DNA of 64,000 nt, taken from Rhizophagus clarus (lineage: Eukaryota > Glomeromycota > Glomeromycetes > Glomerales > Glomeraceae). Where the stretch lies: the NCBI GenBank assembly GCA_015698045.1, contig BLAL01000053.1, positions 684,501 to 748,500 of the forward strand, read 5' to 3'. Below are positions 25,239-36,119 of the stretch, in pieces. Under the pieces are notes generated by a model. The model worked only from the letters and a program-made list of their open reading frames with translations. It searched no databases and was not told where the DNA came from. The position numbers and the translations under genes are program-made. Numbering within the stretch: the stretch's first letter is position 1; each line of letters begins with the position of its first letter.

Positions 25239-26860
25239 TTAAATTTTTAAAAGCTGTTTTCGTATGGATAGGTTCGAATTAGTGAACTTTCGATACGTAT
25301 GTATAGCGTTTTGCGTATCTGTATTTATGGTGATGATAGTGCTATCGACTAGTGCTTCGATCCTTGTACGGATTGATCCGGATTGATCCGGATTAAACCG
25401 ATGAAATCCGCGGTTTGAACCGGATTTCGACAGATCCATCCGGATTGTCAGGTTTTGGATAACTTAAAATATTTCCGAGACCAATGATCAGATTTTAACA
25501 ATTTATGGCTTATCTGATAGTGCTTGACGTTACGCATATAATGTTAGGACTGGATTTTTGAAATAAATTTTTTTTATTCGGATTTTCGTTAAATAACAGC
25601 TTTCATCCGGATTAAATCGTTATTCAATCCGGATGACGGATTTCATCCGGATCGAAGCACTACTATCGACAGGAGCTACGATTAAAGTGGTCAGTGTGTA
25701 TTTCTGCTTTGTTGAAGAAAGCTGGAAACCGTGCTTCCATGGAATGAGGTAACATGTGGTAGTGTGAAATTTCGATCCAGGCAAAGCCCATAATCGACTG
25801 GTGTTCGCTCTGAAAAAAAAAAGAGAACCATATGTAAAAAATTCTAAAATATTAAAGGTAGGAAAATTAGCCGCTAAAAGTATCAAAGAAGAATAACATC
25901 ATTATTTCCAAAAATAATCTTTTTAATATAAAAGGGGGAAAATTTTGATAAACAAAGGATTTCGAGAATATGTAGAAATTTGATTATTGTTATGAGATGA
26001 AATGGGGTAAATGAATGATTAAAGTGATTATAAGCTAAAATGCGAAGAGTTAAGTGAGCTTTAATTGGGAATCTCCAAGATTTGTTAAAGTTGCTATTTC
26101 TTTGATTAATAATTTTGGGTTGAAAATTTTTGAAGATACAGAAACTGTCCGTAGCCATGTAGAAAGTGTCCTTGGGGTGATAGAAGACGAAGATACAGAA
26201 GAAGAAATACATGACGGTCATCTAAAAAACCGTGTTTATAGTGGTAAATTTGCGTGATACTTCGTGGGCCGTCTTTGTTAATCTGCGATAAAGCTTTCCC
26301 ATATACCCACTTCTGAGGTATGAGCGTCTAAAACTATGACCCATTGGTGGGATTCTGGTCGATTGAGGCTCACACGAGGTGTTTGTAGTTGGCGTGAGTG
26401 AATCGATGAATCTTCGACCACATAGTGTGACGTTTAATTTAGAAACTTAGTCGGTTACGGCCTTTCCAGTTAGATTGATTTATTTTTTTAATTTCGTTGA
26501 ACAAAAGGAAGTAAGAGTCATCAACAGAGCAAGCTTGAGCTATCTGTAATATTATCGGGTTTTTTTTCCAACCGGAACAAAGTATAGTTAATACTTTTAT
26601 ACAAAAACATTGGTTTAGATAAAAAGTTTTAGTGAATGTTTAATGTTTCAAGTTTGATGAGGTCTTGAATCGAATGGTAATAAGGTAGTCAAAACATATT
26701 GAAGTGTTAACAATTGTTGTATGGCTACGGTTTGTAAAAGGGGAGGGGGTCTTAAAAAGAAGTTGTGATAGCGCAACATGTGAATATAGTTGATTGAAGA
26801 AAAAACTGTTAACAGATTATTGTGGATAAGGTTGTCAGGTGTAGATAAAGGTCGCAGCTG
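25239..26860 (-). pseudogene. LINE connector and RNase H fossil, inverted and split by a MITE
   Basis: Reading leftward on the minus strand, the pieces follow the order of the better-preserved LINE ORF2. SINYIHMLRYHNFF corresponds to NIERFIHLLRNYNFTF. LTLRILAYNHFNHSF corresponds to HTLRTLAYNDYLRIH. EFFTYGSLFFF corresponds to DIYTDGSCHFD, with the first catalytic Asp changed to Tyr. SSTKQKYTLTTLIVAP corresponds to SSTKAEAYAICTALLI, with the catalytic Glu lost. TIITINTDTQNAIHTYRKF and RKQLLKI correspond to TTINIYTDSQCCINTFHNI and RRQLKI. The last two blocks are separated by a complete hAT-type MITE. It is non-functional. Confidence 0.82.
25350..25662. mobile_element. hAT-type MITE, copy A (313 bp)
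   Basis: The termini are inverted repeats, TAGTGCTTCGATCC at the left and GGATCGAAGCACTA at the right. The element is flanked by a perfect 8-bp direct repeat CTATCGAC (25342-25349 and 25663-25670). An 8-bp target duplication and short inverted termini are the hallmarks of hAT elements. The subterminal arms are dense in ATCCGGAT motifs. The middle is unique AT-rich sequence without coding capacity. It is inserted in the RNase H domain of a LINE fossil and is homologous, in reverse orientation, to the element at 40.4-40.6 kb. Confidence 0.94.
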
Positions 26861-26960
26861 ATTGTCTTGCCAAGGAAGCTTGTCCAGACCTACTAGCAGC
26901 AAAACAACATTTAGCTAACCCCGGAAAGAAATACCATTTGACTCAGACATTTCTTCTGCT
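26848..26960 (+). pseudogene. Possible RNase H C-terminal scrap
   Basis: A plus-strand frame reads KVAADCLAKEACPDLL. The A-D-x-L-A-K pattern is the conserved last catalytic Asp region of LINE RNase H domains (NDKADTLAKTG in the intact relative). It sits where the tail of the fossil LINE would be expected if the piece to its left was inverted. It is short and therefore only a moderate call. Confidence 0.45.
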
Positions 26961-28204
26961 ATAAACAGATCCGCTTTATTCAACCATGTTGAGGATGACG
27001 CTCACCCCAGTTATTTACTACCTCACCAAGTGGTCTCTATGGAGCTTTCATCCCTAATCTCTACTTCTATTCGATTACGTCAGAATCGAGATTTTATCTT
27101 ATTCAACTTCATGACTTGCTTCTTTGACAATATAACCAGAAATTATTGGAAAATTTGTCAATCGGGAAAAGCACAGAGAAATCACCAAAAGGCGGAAAAA
27201 ATCTTTACGCACCTCTCGCGCAAAAACAAGAAAGCATCCGACGCATCACATGTCCGTACTTACGCAATAAGCCCCGACCCGTCCGCAGACTTCCAGAGGA
27301 CAGGTATTCCGACCCACAGTACCAATCCGGAACGACATCACTTACACGCTCAACACCCAACTACCTGCACTCCCGATCTCCCTATGTGGCCGAATGTCGG
27401 ATCAAACTACTTACATGGCAATTCTTGGATTACCTATATCAATGATGATTTTACGTCTCCACCTGCGTTATATAATTATTGCCGTTCATATTTACCCTGT
27501 TAGGAGTTACTACTGCTGACATGTCATAGCCTTTACAACCGCTTCTTGGAAGAGGTTTCATATATTTAGATATAGATTTATAGTTTCCTCTATGGTATTA
27601 CGTGAACCGATTTATTTAAAAAATCCGTTATGTAATTTTTCAGCACTTGTATAATTGAAGTATCTGAAAGATACAACTATTACAAAATATCACACTTGGT
27701 CATAATGACATGATAATCTTGATTAGATTAATTGTTTAAATTGCAATAGCTATTACAAAATATTAGTCACAAATCACGATGATCATCTTGATTATCTATT
27801 ATAATGCTTGATTATCACAACTCGCAATAATTATCTTGATTATTTATTATGAGTTTTTAATCATATTATCAATGCAATAATTGTGCAAATAATTAGTCAC
27901 AGTGATTATCTTAATATAAGTTTTTGATCATGATATATCGTATTGTACTGTGACTCATATGACTCATAAAGTGAAATTAAGAAAGAAATTTCTTTATAAG
28001 ATCCCTCCTTCCATTTTTTTTATATAATTCCTCTTTTTTTTCTTTTATATATATATAACCTCTCTTTCTTTTTTTTCATATCAATAACCTTTCTTTTTTT
28101 CATATAACCTCTCTTTCTCTTTTTCATATTTTGACCATCTACAGGACTATGATAGTAAAGATCATTTGAATAGTACCTTCTTTTTTTTTTATTTATTTGA
28201 TTTT
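26961..28204. other. No gene supported; AT repeats and polypyrimidine tracts
   Basis: An open frame of 157 codons at 27030-27503 lies in locally GC-richer sequence (HVRTYAISPDPSADF) but has no recognisable motif, and a second frame is open in parallel. From 27.65 to 27.95 kb, loosely repeated CACAATAATTATCTTGATTA blocks occur. From 28.0 to 28.13 kb, CCTCTCTTTCTTTTTTTCAT units repeat. Confidence 0.4.
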
Positions 28205-28790
28205 GTAGGCAAAATAACCTTTTTCGAATTTACAACAATTGGGCCATATAAGGTACTATATTTATTATTAAATGCTTGCTGTGAAGGTCATGAAAGACAA
28301 TTCCAAGTGCACACTATCAAGTATAAGCATGCGCTCCCTGCTTAGCATAGTTTTAATGATACTTGCTTTGCTTGATTAGCGTATTAATTTAGATGGTGGA
28401 TCCTTAGGATCCCCCTTGTTGAGGTCTATCATTCTGGAGGAGGAATGGTTATGTACCTTCCTCAACAGGCCAATATTGTTTGGCATCTTTTTCATGCGGT
28501 TATTTGTTTTCATTAGGATTTTTTTGAGTTCAGAGAACTGGAAGCGCTTCGTGGCCACAGTTTGGCAACTTACTGTGAACGTCCTTCTCTGTTTTCAGAA
28601 ATTTCCAGATGAGGCAAATCTCTGTGTGCAAAGTTTTGTTAATGCATAATAATGACATTTATACTTTCTGGAAGACGCCCAAATATATTTCAGTTAAAGG
28701 ATAAATGTTCTATTATCATGTTTTCATCAACCATTCATGTTGGGTTTTTTTGATTATTTATATAGTACTAGTACTCACATTTTTTTTCTT
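28205..28790 (-). repeat. Inverted repeat pair, right copy
   Basis: Reverse complement of the 23.5-24.1 kb segment. It shares the CTAGTACT block, the GGGCGTCTTCCAGAAAG block and the CGAAGCGCTTCCA to CTCAACAAGGGGGATCCTA stretch, ending in TATAGTACCTTATA. On the minus strand it encodes KRFQFSELKKILMK and KKMPNNIGLLRKVHNHSSSR. The two copies are about 4.1 kb apart and enclose the LINE fossil. Confidence 0.8.
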
Positions 28791-30265
28791 CATTTCAGAT
28801 ATAACAATTCTTATTTGATATTCCTTAATTTAACTAGCCTTTATACACAAAGTAATTTAATGGTTAATTAGTTTAAAAATTTCTTTAACATTAGTAAAAA
28901 TAAATTATAATGGCCAGTATTAATTCTAGAAGAATCAAACCATAACGTGAAATACTGATTTTTTTTTTACCGAAACAAATTGTAATATCAGCCAATATCA
29001 CGACTAATAATGTGCTTAAAGATCCTACGAAACTTATATTTCCATATTTGTTCTGATGAAACATTACATATGGTTATATGTCGGAGTTTTATTTAGTGTC
29101 ACAAATATTTTTTTTTTTTGGTCGTTCATTCATTTTTTCATATTTTACATGATAACTAATAATATAACCCTTTTAATACTATAATTTAAATCTTTGTTCG
29201 TTCTTATATTTTTAATTTTTTTTTTAAAAAAAAAAATAAAACATCAAAACTTAATAAAGATATTCTTTACTTGATATTTAAGGAATTACAAGATTACTCA
29301 TATTTCCTCTTTTCGTGTCTAATGGTTAATAGGCTTTAGTGTGAGACTACAATCCCAGTTTTATGGAAGGACCCTTGCGTTATTTTTATTATCTTATTAA
29401 TAAAAGTCCTTTATACTCCGTTATTACTTCCTATTTATTTGATGACATTAAAAAATTCTTAACCAATTATATTATCTTAAATAACAGAGTGTGCAAATTG
29501 ACAAATGTTATTTATATTCAAGCCAAATAATTTTCATCACAATATATATACCAACTTTATTATAAATTTCGCGATTTTTAATATGCCGAAGTCATTTGTA
29601 AACCATTATTCTCGATAAACCGATATAAACCTAACTCTGGTCAGCATTAAATTGTTGTATCACTATTGCAATAAGATCATTTGTTTTTACCGAATACAAG
29701 TTCTCAGTGATTTGCGTCATGTGATTTGTAAGCTTCTATGCTTACAGACGCGTTTTAACATCGGTCTGACATAAAGAATACAATCAAAGGAGTTGTAGAA
29801 TATCTTACACATGCTGTTACACTCTAGATATTTTGATACAATACACTTAACGGATCTTTACTTACACTTTTCCAAAGAAATAGGTATAATACAGTTGCTT
29901 ATGGAATTTTCCTCTATAACATAATCGATAGAGTGTCGGCAAGCCATCTATAATTCTACCTATATTTTAGATTTCTTTCTTCCTTCTGACACAATCACCT
30001 TCATCACTACAAGCAATTTTCGTTTAACAATATTAACCGTTACTTTTCAGCTAAAGGTCACGTTATAACTCAAGCAATAATAATTAAGATATTCATTTTG
30101 GATAATATAAGAAAGAATGTTATCAAAACATTCTTAAATTTTATTACGACAAGAAATTTTTTAACACGGATATAACATAAATATAACACAAATGAACATA
30201 AATATAGTATAAATATGACTATTGTATGTACTGTACCTAATTACACTTTACATAATTATATATCT
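28791..30265. other. AT-rich intergenic region, no gene seen
   Basis: No coding frame, RNA gene or recognised repeat. It is the downstream flank of the secreted protein gene that ends at 30266 on the minus strand. Confidence 0.5.
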
Positions 30266-31609
30266 TTATAAACATCTATTTAACAAATTTGAAGAAGGAA
30301 AATTTACTATAGGAAAATCATTATCATTAATAAAGAATCCTAAATTACCATCAAGATCAATATTAAGACGTGGTTTCGATTTTAAACAAGCATTTTCTTC
30401 ACTAAATGTAATATTATTATTTAAAGTTCCAACAATTTCAAAACCAAGTTTTCGTTCGAAAGCTCCATCGAATGCATTAAGACCAAAAGCCAATTGTGGT
30501 TTGATTGAACCAGTAATATTGGTTGAAGCAAGATCAATTCCAAAAATTGGATTATGTAATTTTGTTATAGGTTCAAATCCGGATTGTAAAAATGTTGGAT
30601 TAGTTAAGTTAACAAATGTGGCATTAGCGTTAAAATTCGGCAAATTTATTTCTCCTCCAAAACCAAAAGAACCAGTTACATTAGTGGTTATTTCAGCTGA
30701 AGCAACAAGATCTATTGAAGGACCAAGAGAAAATGAACCTGGTATTTCAAAGTTTCCAGGTATAGGTAGAGAAAGAAGAGTTTTAACAAATGTAGCATTA
30801 TTACCAACAGTGCCATTAAGAGAAAGGTCAAGGTTCATTAAAACATTCCCATTAAGAGAAATTGTGGCTTCAGTTAAATCTATTGAAAACCCAAAACTAC
30901 CAGCAAGTTTCATTGAGAGTGTAGCATCACCATTTGTAAAACAATTAGCACAAAGTAATGAAATATTGTTATCTTGTGCAAGAGGTAAATTTGGTTCTGA
31001 AGATCTTCCAGTTGTTTCATTAAATAAAACGTTTAAATTTATTTTGTTGGAAAAGTCAGTTGGTTTAAGTGAAATTAAGCCTTTTCTATTTAATCTACGA
31101 CGAGTACGAGTGTTACGTATTCCATTTACCCATGAAAGATCGATAGAGAAATCTTTTGACCAATCAGAAACTTTACATTTTTCTGTAGTAAAAGTAACTT
31201 TTTTATTGGAAACATCAATAGATTTGTTTTTAATTATAAAATATTGGGTCGTTTTTTTACCAAAGCATTTCCATTTGTGTGAGATTAATAACATAACTTT
31301 ATCTGGCCAATCTTTAACATTTTCAATCGCGTTCTTATCATTTAATTCAAGAGTAATTTTATTACCATCGCTACAATCAATATTCGTTACACCACTTTGA
31401 TCAGGATTTAATGATGGTATTTTGGTTTTAAAATAAATTTCCGCCTTATGATATCCTTTAGATTGATCATTTCCATTTTGTTGAGTATAAAGACCACGAA
31501 GTTCGGTTGATGGTTTAAATTTATAATTCTTTGCTACGACATTAAAATCGGAATAAACGATTCCAATAAATAAAAAAAGTATGAATGAAGTTAAAATGAA
31601 TTTGTTCAT
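30266..31609 (-). CDS. Secreted protein, 447 aa, possibly DUF7223-like
   Basis: I chose the Met at 31609, not the upstream in-frame Met at 31681, because it starts a clear signal peptide (MNKFILTSFILFLFIGIVYS) with cleavage likely before DFNV. The mature protein has about 425 residues and no further membrane segment. It is rich in Asn, Ser and Thr with several N-glycosylation sequons (NNAT, NVT, NNIT). The middle contains an isolated pair of Cys in LLCANCFTNGD followed by beta-rich alternating hydrophobic sequence (LAGSFGFSIDL, GSFGFGGEINL). This reminds me of large fungal secreted proteins with DUF7029/DUF7223 domains, which have a CxxC...G segment before a long beta-rich region; this is recollection, not a search result. 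The antisense strand is also open for most of the gene, but only the minus frame has the signal peptide and sequons. The gene is single-exon and stands alone. Confidence 0.85.
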   Translation of the reverse strand: MNKFILTSFILFLFIGIVYSDFNVVAKNYKFKPSTELRGLYTQQNGNDQSKGYHKAEIYFKTKIPSLNPDQSGVTNIDCSDGNKITLELNDKNAIENVKDWPDKVMLLISHKWKCFGKKTTQYFIIKNKSIDVSNKKVTFTTEKCKVSDWSKDFSIDLSWVNGIRNTRTRRRLNRKGLISLKPTDFSNKINLNVLFNETTGRSSEPNLPLAQDNNISLLCANCFTNGDATLSMKLAGSFGFSIDLTEATISLNGNVLMNLDLSLNGTVGNNATFVKTLLSLPIPGNFEIPGSFSLGPSIDLVASAEITTNVTGSFGFGGEINLPNFNANATFVNLTNPTFLQSGFEPITKLHNPIFGIDLASTNITGSIKPQLAFGLNAFDGAFERKLGFEIVGTLNNNITFSEENACLKSKPRLNIDLDGNLGFFINDNDFPIVNFPSSNLLNRCL

Positions 31610-31691
31610 CGTTAGGGAAAATAAAAAAGAGTGAAAAGTTTTTAATGCGTGATATACAGTATGCATGTAATGACGTTTCAAACGTCAAAAA

Positions 31692-31701
31692 ATATATTAT
31701 A
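31692..31701 (-). promoter_or_regulatory. Candidate TATA box for the secreted protein gene
   Basis: TATAATATAT on the minus strand lies about 83 bases before the chosen ATG. Given the AT-richness this is suggestive only. Confidence 0.35.
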
Positions 31702-31935
31702 AGAGGGCTTTTTGGTATAATTTGAAAAAAAAAAAAAAATATTTTTTATTCCAAAGGGTCTATTTATATATATTTTAAATCTCGTTGTGCCATAAATAAT
31801 TTATATTCCGGGGGGGTAAAACATAAAATTTCGTACAACAAATATATCGAATTATTGACCCTAAAAAAAAAAAATTTTTTTTTACGAAATTTTTATAACT
31901 AACTCCGTAATCCGTACCAATCCGTACCAATTTTC

Positions 31936-31979
31936 TTTATTTTATTTTATTTTATTTTGTTTTATTTTATTTTATTTTT
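31936..31979. repeat. (TTTTA)n microsatellite
   Basis: About eight TTTTA units with two TTTTG variants follow a duplicated TCCGTACCAA pair. Confidence 0.9.
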
Positions 31980-34900
31980 GTTTATATTTACGTTATATCA
32001 AAAAATTAAATGTTTATCATGAATATTTATGCAATCGAGTTATTAATTTAGGTATGACAATCAGGGACCTAACATTCAAAGGTTTTACATAGTATAGGAA
32101 TAAAACCTGGTGTTACGTTGCATTATCGGTTAAATATTTAATGTTCGATTGTTTTCGTGCTACCATCTTGTTTTTTTCTTTGTTTTTAATGGTTATAAAT
32201 AGTAATAATTAATTTATAAAACGAATTTTACTATTCGATACTTACTTTATTTATATTCGTTCGAATGATCTACTTTTAATGGTATATTATAAACGGATTT
32301 GATAAAAATGGACAAAATATTTAAATTTAAAATTTCTTGGAAACAAGGCATGATATATAACGTAATTGTTACATAGCCTCAATTTTTTGAACAAAGAAAT
32401 CCATGTATCTTGCGTACTTATGAGACATTTGAAATTATTTAAAGTATTTTTCAAGTACCAATTATTTCTTAGTTACGATTTAAATGGATTAAATCGTAAA
32501 AATGAATGGAAAAAATATTTCTTGTGTTTATTAATATATTTATTTATCTTTTTTCTTTCTTTGTTATAAAAAAAAACTAGAACTGTAATATTATAGTACT
32601 ATATGTCGACAATGCAGAATTTAATGTGTGACGCATGTAGTATTGTTTTGCAAAAAGTTGTTTTCAAACTTACAAATAATATTATTTTATTTAAAATTTG
32701 AATATATAATCAATATTTTAATTAGTTGCATCAAAAGCATATGTTAACTTCATTAAAAAGGTATGTCTTGTGATTTTGGAAAATTGGAAAAAAGTAAATT
32801 TCTTAGTCTAATCTTAGAAATTCGTTCGTTTTACAAATTTATAATTTACAGTTTCTAAAAAAAAAAGTCTCATGCTGACAAAATAGGTAAATATTTCCAA
32901 CGTTTAAAATAGTTTCCAATCCGTTTTAAATATGTTTCTTTAAAAAAGAAGTGTGATGTTCCATGATTTTAATTATGGAACCAATTTCCATTTTTGGAAA
33001 CAATCAAGTCAAAGTCACGCGATCATGTTGTACAAAAATCCTCGTGATTTGTGTTTATGTTTTCTTTCGAGAAAAAAGGATAGAAATAATTCTTTTATCA
33101 GTATTTATTTTATTTACTTGATTATTATTAACAATGAAAATTTGCGTCAAAATTATTATTTAGGTTATATTAGTCATATTAGACCATGTTAAATGGTTAA
33201 CACTATAATATATGTTTTAAAAAATCGTAGTATTTTACTTTTTTTTTTATTGTATTTGAGAAAGGAATGATTCAGTTTTAACAAACTTCTTTCTTATACT
33301 TTTAGCTTGGTCGATCATACTTTTTACTATCTTGGTAAGAACTCAAAAACAAACGGTTCGCTTGTCTCACGTTAACCCAAATATCAATTAATATGCTCAG
33401 CTAAAACCTCGATCAAGAAAATCTATTATTTCTAGTTGCAATTGGTAAATTATCATTCTTACTTTACCAACGATTTAATTTCATATGGTGAAAAGTAGCC
33501 TCATCATTTACACTTCCGAATCGTGCAATAGTTCATAATGTAGAGTGAAATATTTGAGGACTTTGTGTATAGGGTCTGAACGACCAGATGTGCTTATGAT
33601 GATTATTTAATTCAGAACAACAAAATTCAACTTATAATTCTCTAACAGTTATATGAACATACTCTAATTTCTATTAATCCCCTCTCTTTCTTTTCTCCAA
33701 GTCCCGTCCTTAAAAACACCCTGAAATAAAAGGAGAAACACTCGTAACCAACTTTGACAAACTTATTCAACGACTTATCCAAGGAATGAAGGTACTATAC
33801 GAACTTAGTTGAATAATCAAAGATAAATTGGAATCCCAAAACACTATAGAATTATTTCATTTTTATCTTTTTTTGCATTCATCTTCTCGCATATTTTGGT
33901 TTTTTGTTATTACTGTCGTGGCAATGTAATTGGGACACTTATCTTAACGGTAGACGGTAGACGGTATTGTCTTCCTTTACATCAGTTATCAAATTCTACT
34001 TTGTGTATTATATTGGTATGTTAGCAATTCAGCGTTTTATTAATTACAGCAATATAAGATTCGTGAATCCAGAAGTGATATTCTTTTTAAGCAAATATCC
34101 ATATCTAAGTGGTAATTTAGAAAAGATGATAAATCTTTTTAAAATAAAATAAGGAAGAATTAGATGTCGATGACGATTTAGAGGATGATGATTCAGACGA
34201 AAAGAAACCAAAGATGATATTTACCGGTCAGATCTGCAGAATTTACATTCATTTCCTGCGGTCAGAAGGGACTGGGTTTCAAAATGACCACACAAATGCC
34301 TCTCAGTCACATAGTATCACGTTTCACAATATTTACATATCTGATATCAATATCAGATATCTAAAAATACATACGCTGCATTTAATTCATAAATGTGTAT
34401 ATTTGTTTTCAATGATGAACCAAATTTTAATGTCATTTGAATTTTTAATTTTTTCAGATTCAGTCGTATTTATGTTTGACAACGCCATCTTAATTATATC
34501 GTCATCAGATCTTGTTTTTGTAGTATAACATGCCTTTTTTAATTAAAGTAAAATTATTCCTTAAAAGAGAAAGTAAACAATCTAATAAAAACTAATCGAT
34601 TTATTAAGGAAAAAAAAGAGAGCAAGAAATCTATTTTATCTATCTTATCTTTCTTACCCTGTTATCACACATTCACTCTTCATAACCATCAACAAACTGA
34701 ATATTTTTATGAAAAAGCAACAAACGATGAAAGTCGAATATATTTTTTTTTTTGTAATACATATATATATATGTATGTAATATTTATTTTATAAAATTAT
34801 TTATCTCACAACAAAATCTTAAAATAGCTCACGAAATCTTGAAAGAATTCTAAAAAGAAAAAAATTATGATTCACAATTAAAAATATCAGACAATTGATC

Positions 34901-35214
34901 TAAAATATTCGATAACAATCAATAAATTGAGTAAAATAAAATTTTTTTCTTATCAATAAATATGTTCATTTACGTTCTCATTTTAATATATCATAGATGA
35001 AACAGATTTATACATCGCAAATATTGGCGTTAATTCTTTGTTAAAAATAAGTTTATTTTTAGATAATAATAACATCTCCGTAACTCCGTCAACACAACGA
35101 CTTTATTACGCGTGCTAATTTGAGATTGCGTAATATTTGATTTTTCTTCGATAAAATTCTTTTGAAAATTCTTTATATAATTTTTTTTTTTTGGTATTCA
35201 TTCAGCTCATTCAT
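31980..35214. other. Intergenic region with duplicated segments, no gene supported
   Basis: No gene is supported. A short acidic scrap (EELDVDDDLEDDDSDEKK) occurs at about 34146-34210 and continues into an 85-codon open stretch without a recognisable motif. The stretch from about 34.42 to 34.6 kb resembles 38.67-38.9 kb: both contain a CAAAT(T/C)(T/G)TAAT(T/G)TCATTTGAA block, then a CATCAGAT block, a TAGTAnAACA block and AAACAATCTA-TAAAAA. This marks an old segmental duplication extending upstream of the first two small secreted protein genes. Confidence 0.45.
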
Positions 35215-35223
35215 TATAAATAG
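35215..35223 (+). promoter_or_regulatory. TATA box and conserved promoter block, small secreted protein 1
   Basis: TATAAATAG lies 145 bases before the ATG and is followed by GAGAAATTCCCTAACTCTAC and GTTATTTCACGATA. The same order occurs upstream of the three paralogs. The leader contains two copies of an AAAGAAAATAACTTTTT-ATTTCCAAACAATT unit. Confidence 0.7.
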
Positions 35224-35359
35224 CATGAGAAATTCCCTAACTCTACATTCAGTTATTTCACGATATTTTAAAGAAAATAACTTTTTTCCAAACAATTTTA
35301 AAATCCATAATAATTCAAAGAAAATAACTTTTTAATTTCCAAACAATTCCAAAATCATC

Positions 35360-35698
35360 ATGAGATTTTTCATCTTACTTCTTGCTCTCGCGATCGTAGC
35401 CTTCAGTACATTCGCTACTGCTACTCCAACCGATCAAAAAAGGGGTGGTGAAATTAGCAGAGTACCTAAAGTAAATGATAATCAAAAAAGAGATGTAGTC
35501 GATGAACCAATTACCAATTGGAAGAGGGGTGACTCGATGAGTAGAGTTCCTTCAGCTTTTATGGATAAAAAATCCTTGGTGGGAAGACAAGCCAATAAAT
35601 GCTCATCAGGTTACCATTGGTGTTATGACTCATACGGTGGTTGTTGTCCAAATAATTCTGTTTGTTCTTATCCTGATACATGTACTCCAAATTGCTAA
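35360..35698 (+). CDS. Small secreted Cys-rich pre-pro-peptide, paralog 1 (112 aa)
   Basis: The signal peptide is MRFFILLLALAIVAFSTFAT, with cleavage near ATA|TP. The pro-region has three Lys-Arg (Kex2-type) sites (DQKR, NQKR, NWKR) and a dibasic KK. It contains a repeated motif, GGEISRVPKV and GDSMSRVPSA. The C-terminal domain of about 33 residues has seven Cys in the pattern C-x6-C-x6-CC-x5-C-x5-C-x3-C (GYHWCYDSYGGCCPNNSVC). Secretion and kexin processing would release short linear peptides and a disulfide-rich peptide. An odd Cys number leaves one free for dimerisation. This matches the general design of fungal kexin-processed secreted peptides and candidate effectors; the exact role is unknown. 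Single exon, first of four paralogs in the window. Confidence 0.88.
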   Translation: MRFFILLLALAIVAFSTFATATPTDQKRGGEISRVPKVNDNQKRDVVDEPITNWKRGDSMSRVPSAFMDKKSLVGRQANKCSSGYHWCYDSYGGCCPNNSVCSYPDTCTPNC

Positions 35699-36119
35699 AT
35701 GAAATTTATATAACGCTAGCGGTCTATTTTCGTATACATGCTTATTATTTGTATTAGTTGATTAGTTATAGGAGTTTTGAATTCTTTCTTAAATTAGATA
35801 AGTTATGTGTTTTCACTTTTATTTTTTTTTTTATTTATTAAATTAGTCAAATTGTATACGATATGTTTTATTTAAATAAATAAATTCTATCTTATTATTT
35901 AACAAATAATTACATTATTATATGAAAATTAATTCTTTGGAACTTTTATTTCCAAATAATATAAAGATAAAATAAGACGACGCATAATTGAGTTAATTAA
36001 CGTTTTATTAAATATGGATTTAAGTCATTTAATTTGTCATTTTTTTTGAAATAATAAATTCATCTCAATTTCAGTACTAGAAAATGATCGACTAGTTCTA
36101 TAATCTTTAATTTATTTAC
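35699..36119. other. 3' flank of paralog 1
   Basis: AT-rich sequence with AAATAAATAAATT near 35876-35886 as a possible poly(A) signal region. The start of the flank (GCTAAATGAAA at the stop) is conserved in paralog 2. Confidence 0.4.

Noticed and set aside
27030-27503. 157-codon open frame in GC-richer sequence
   Set aside because: A second frame is open in parallel, composition is unlike neighbouring genes and no motif is visible; it lies next to LINE fossil sequence and is more likely decayed mobile DNA.
30222-31400. A 392-codon open frame on the plus strand
   Set aside because: It is antisense to the secreted protein gene. The minus frame has the signal peptide, sequons and sensible composition; the plus frame has none and starts in a hydrophobic AT-driven stretch.
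34146-34470. Acidic open stretch EELDVDDDLEDDDSDEKK and its continuation
   Set aside because: It begins right after a stop, has no start or splice context and no recognisable motif; a chance or decayed scrap.
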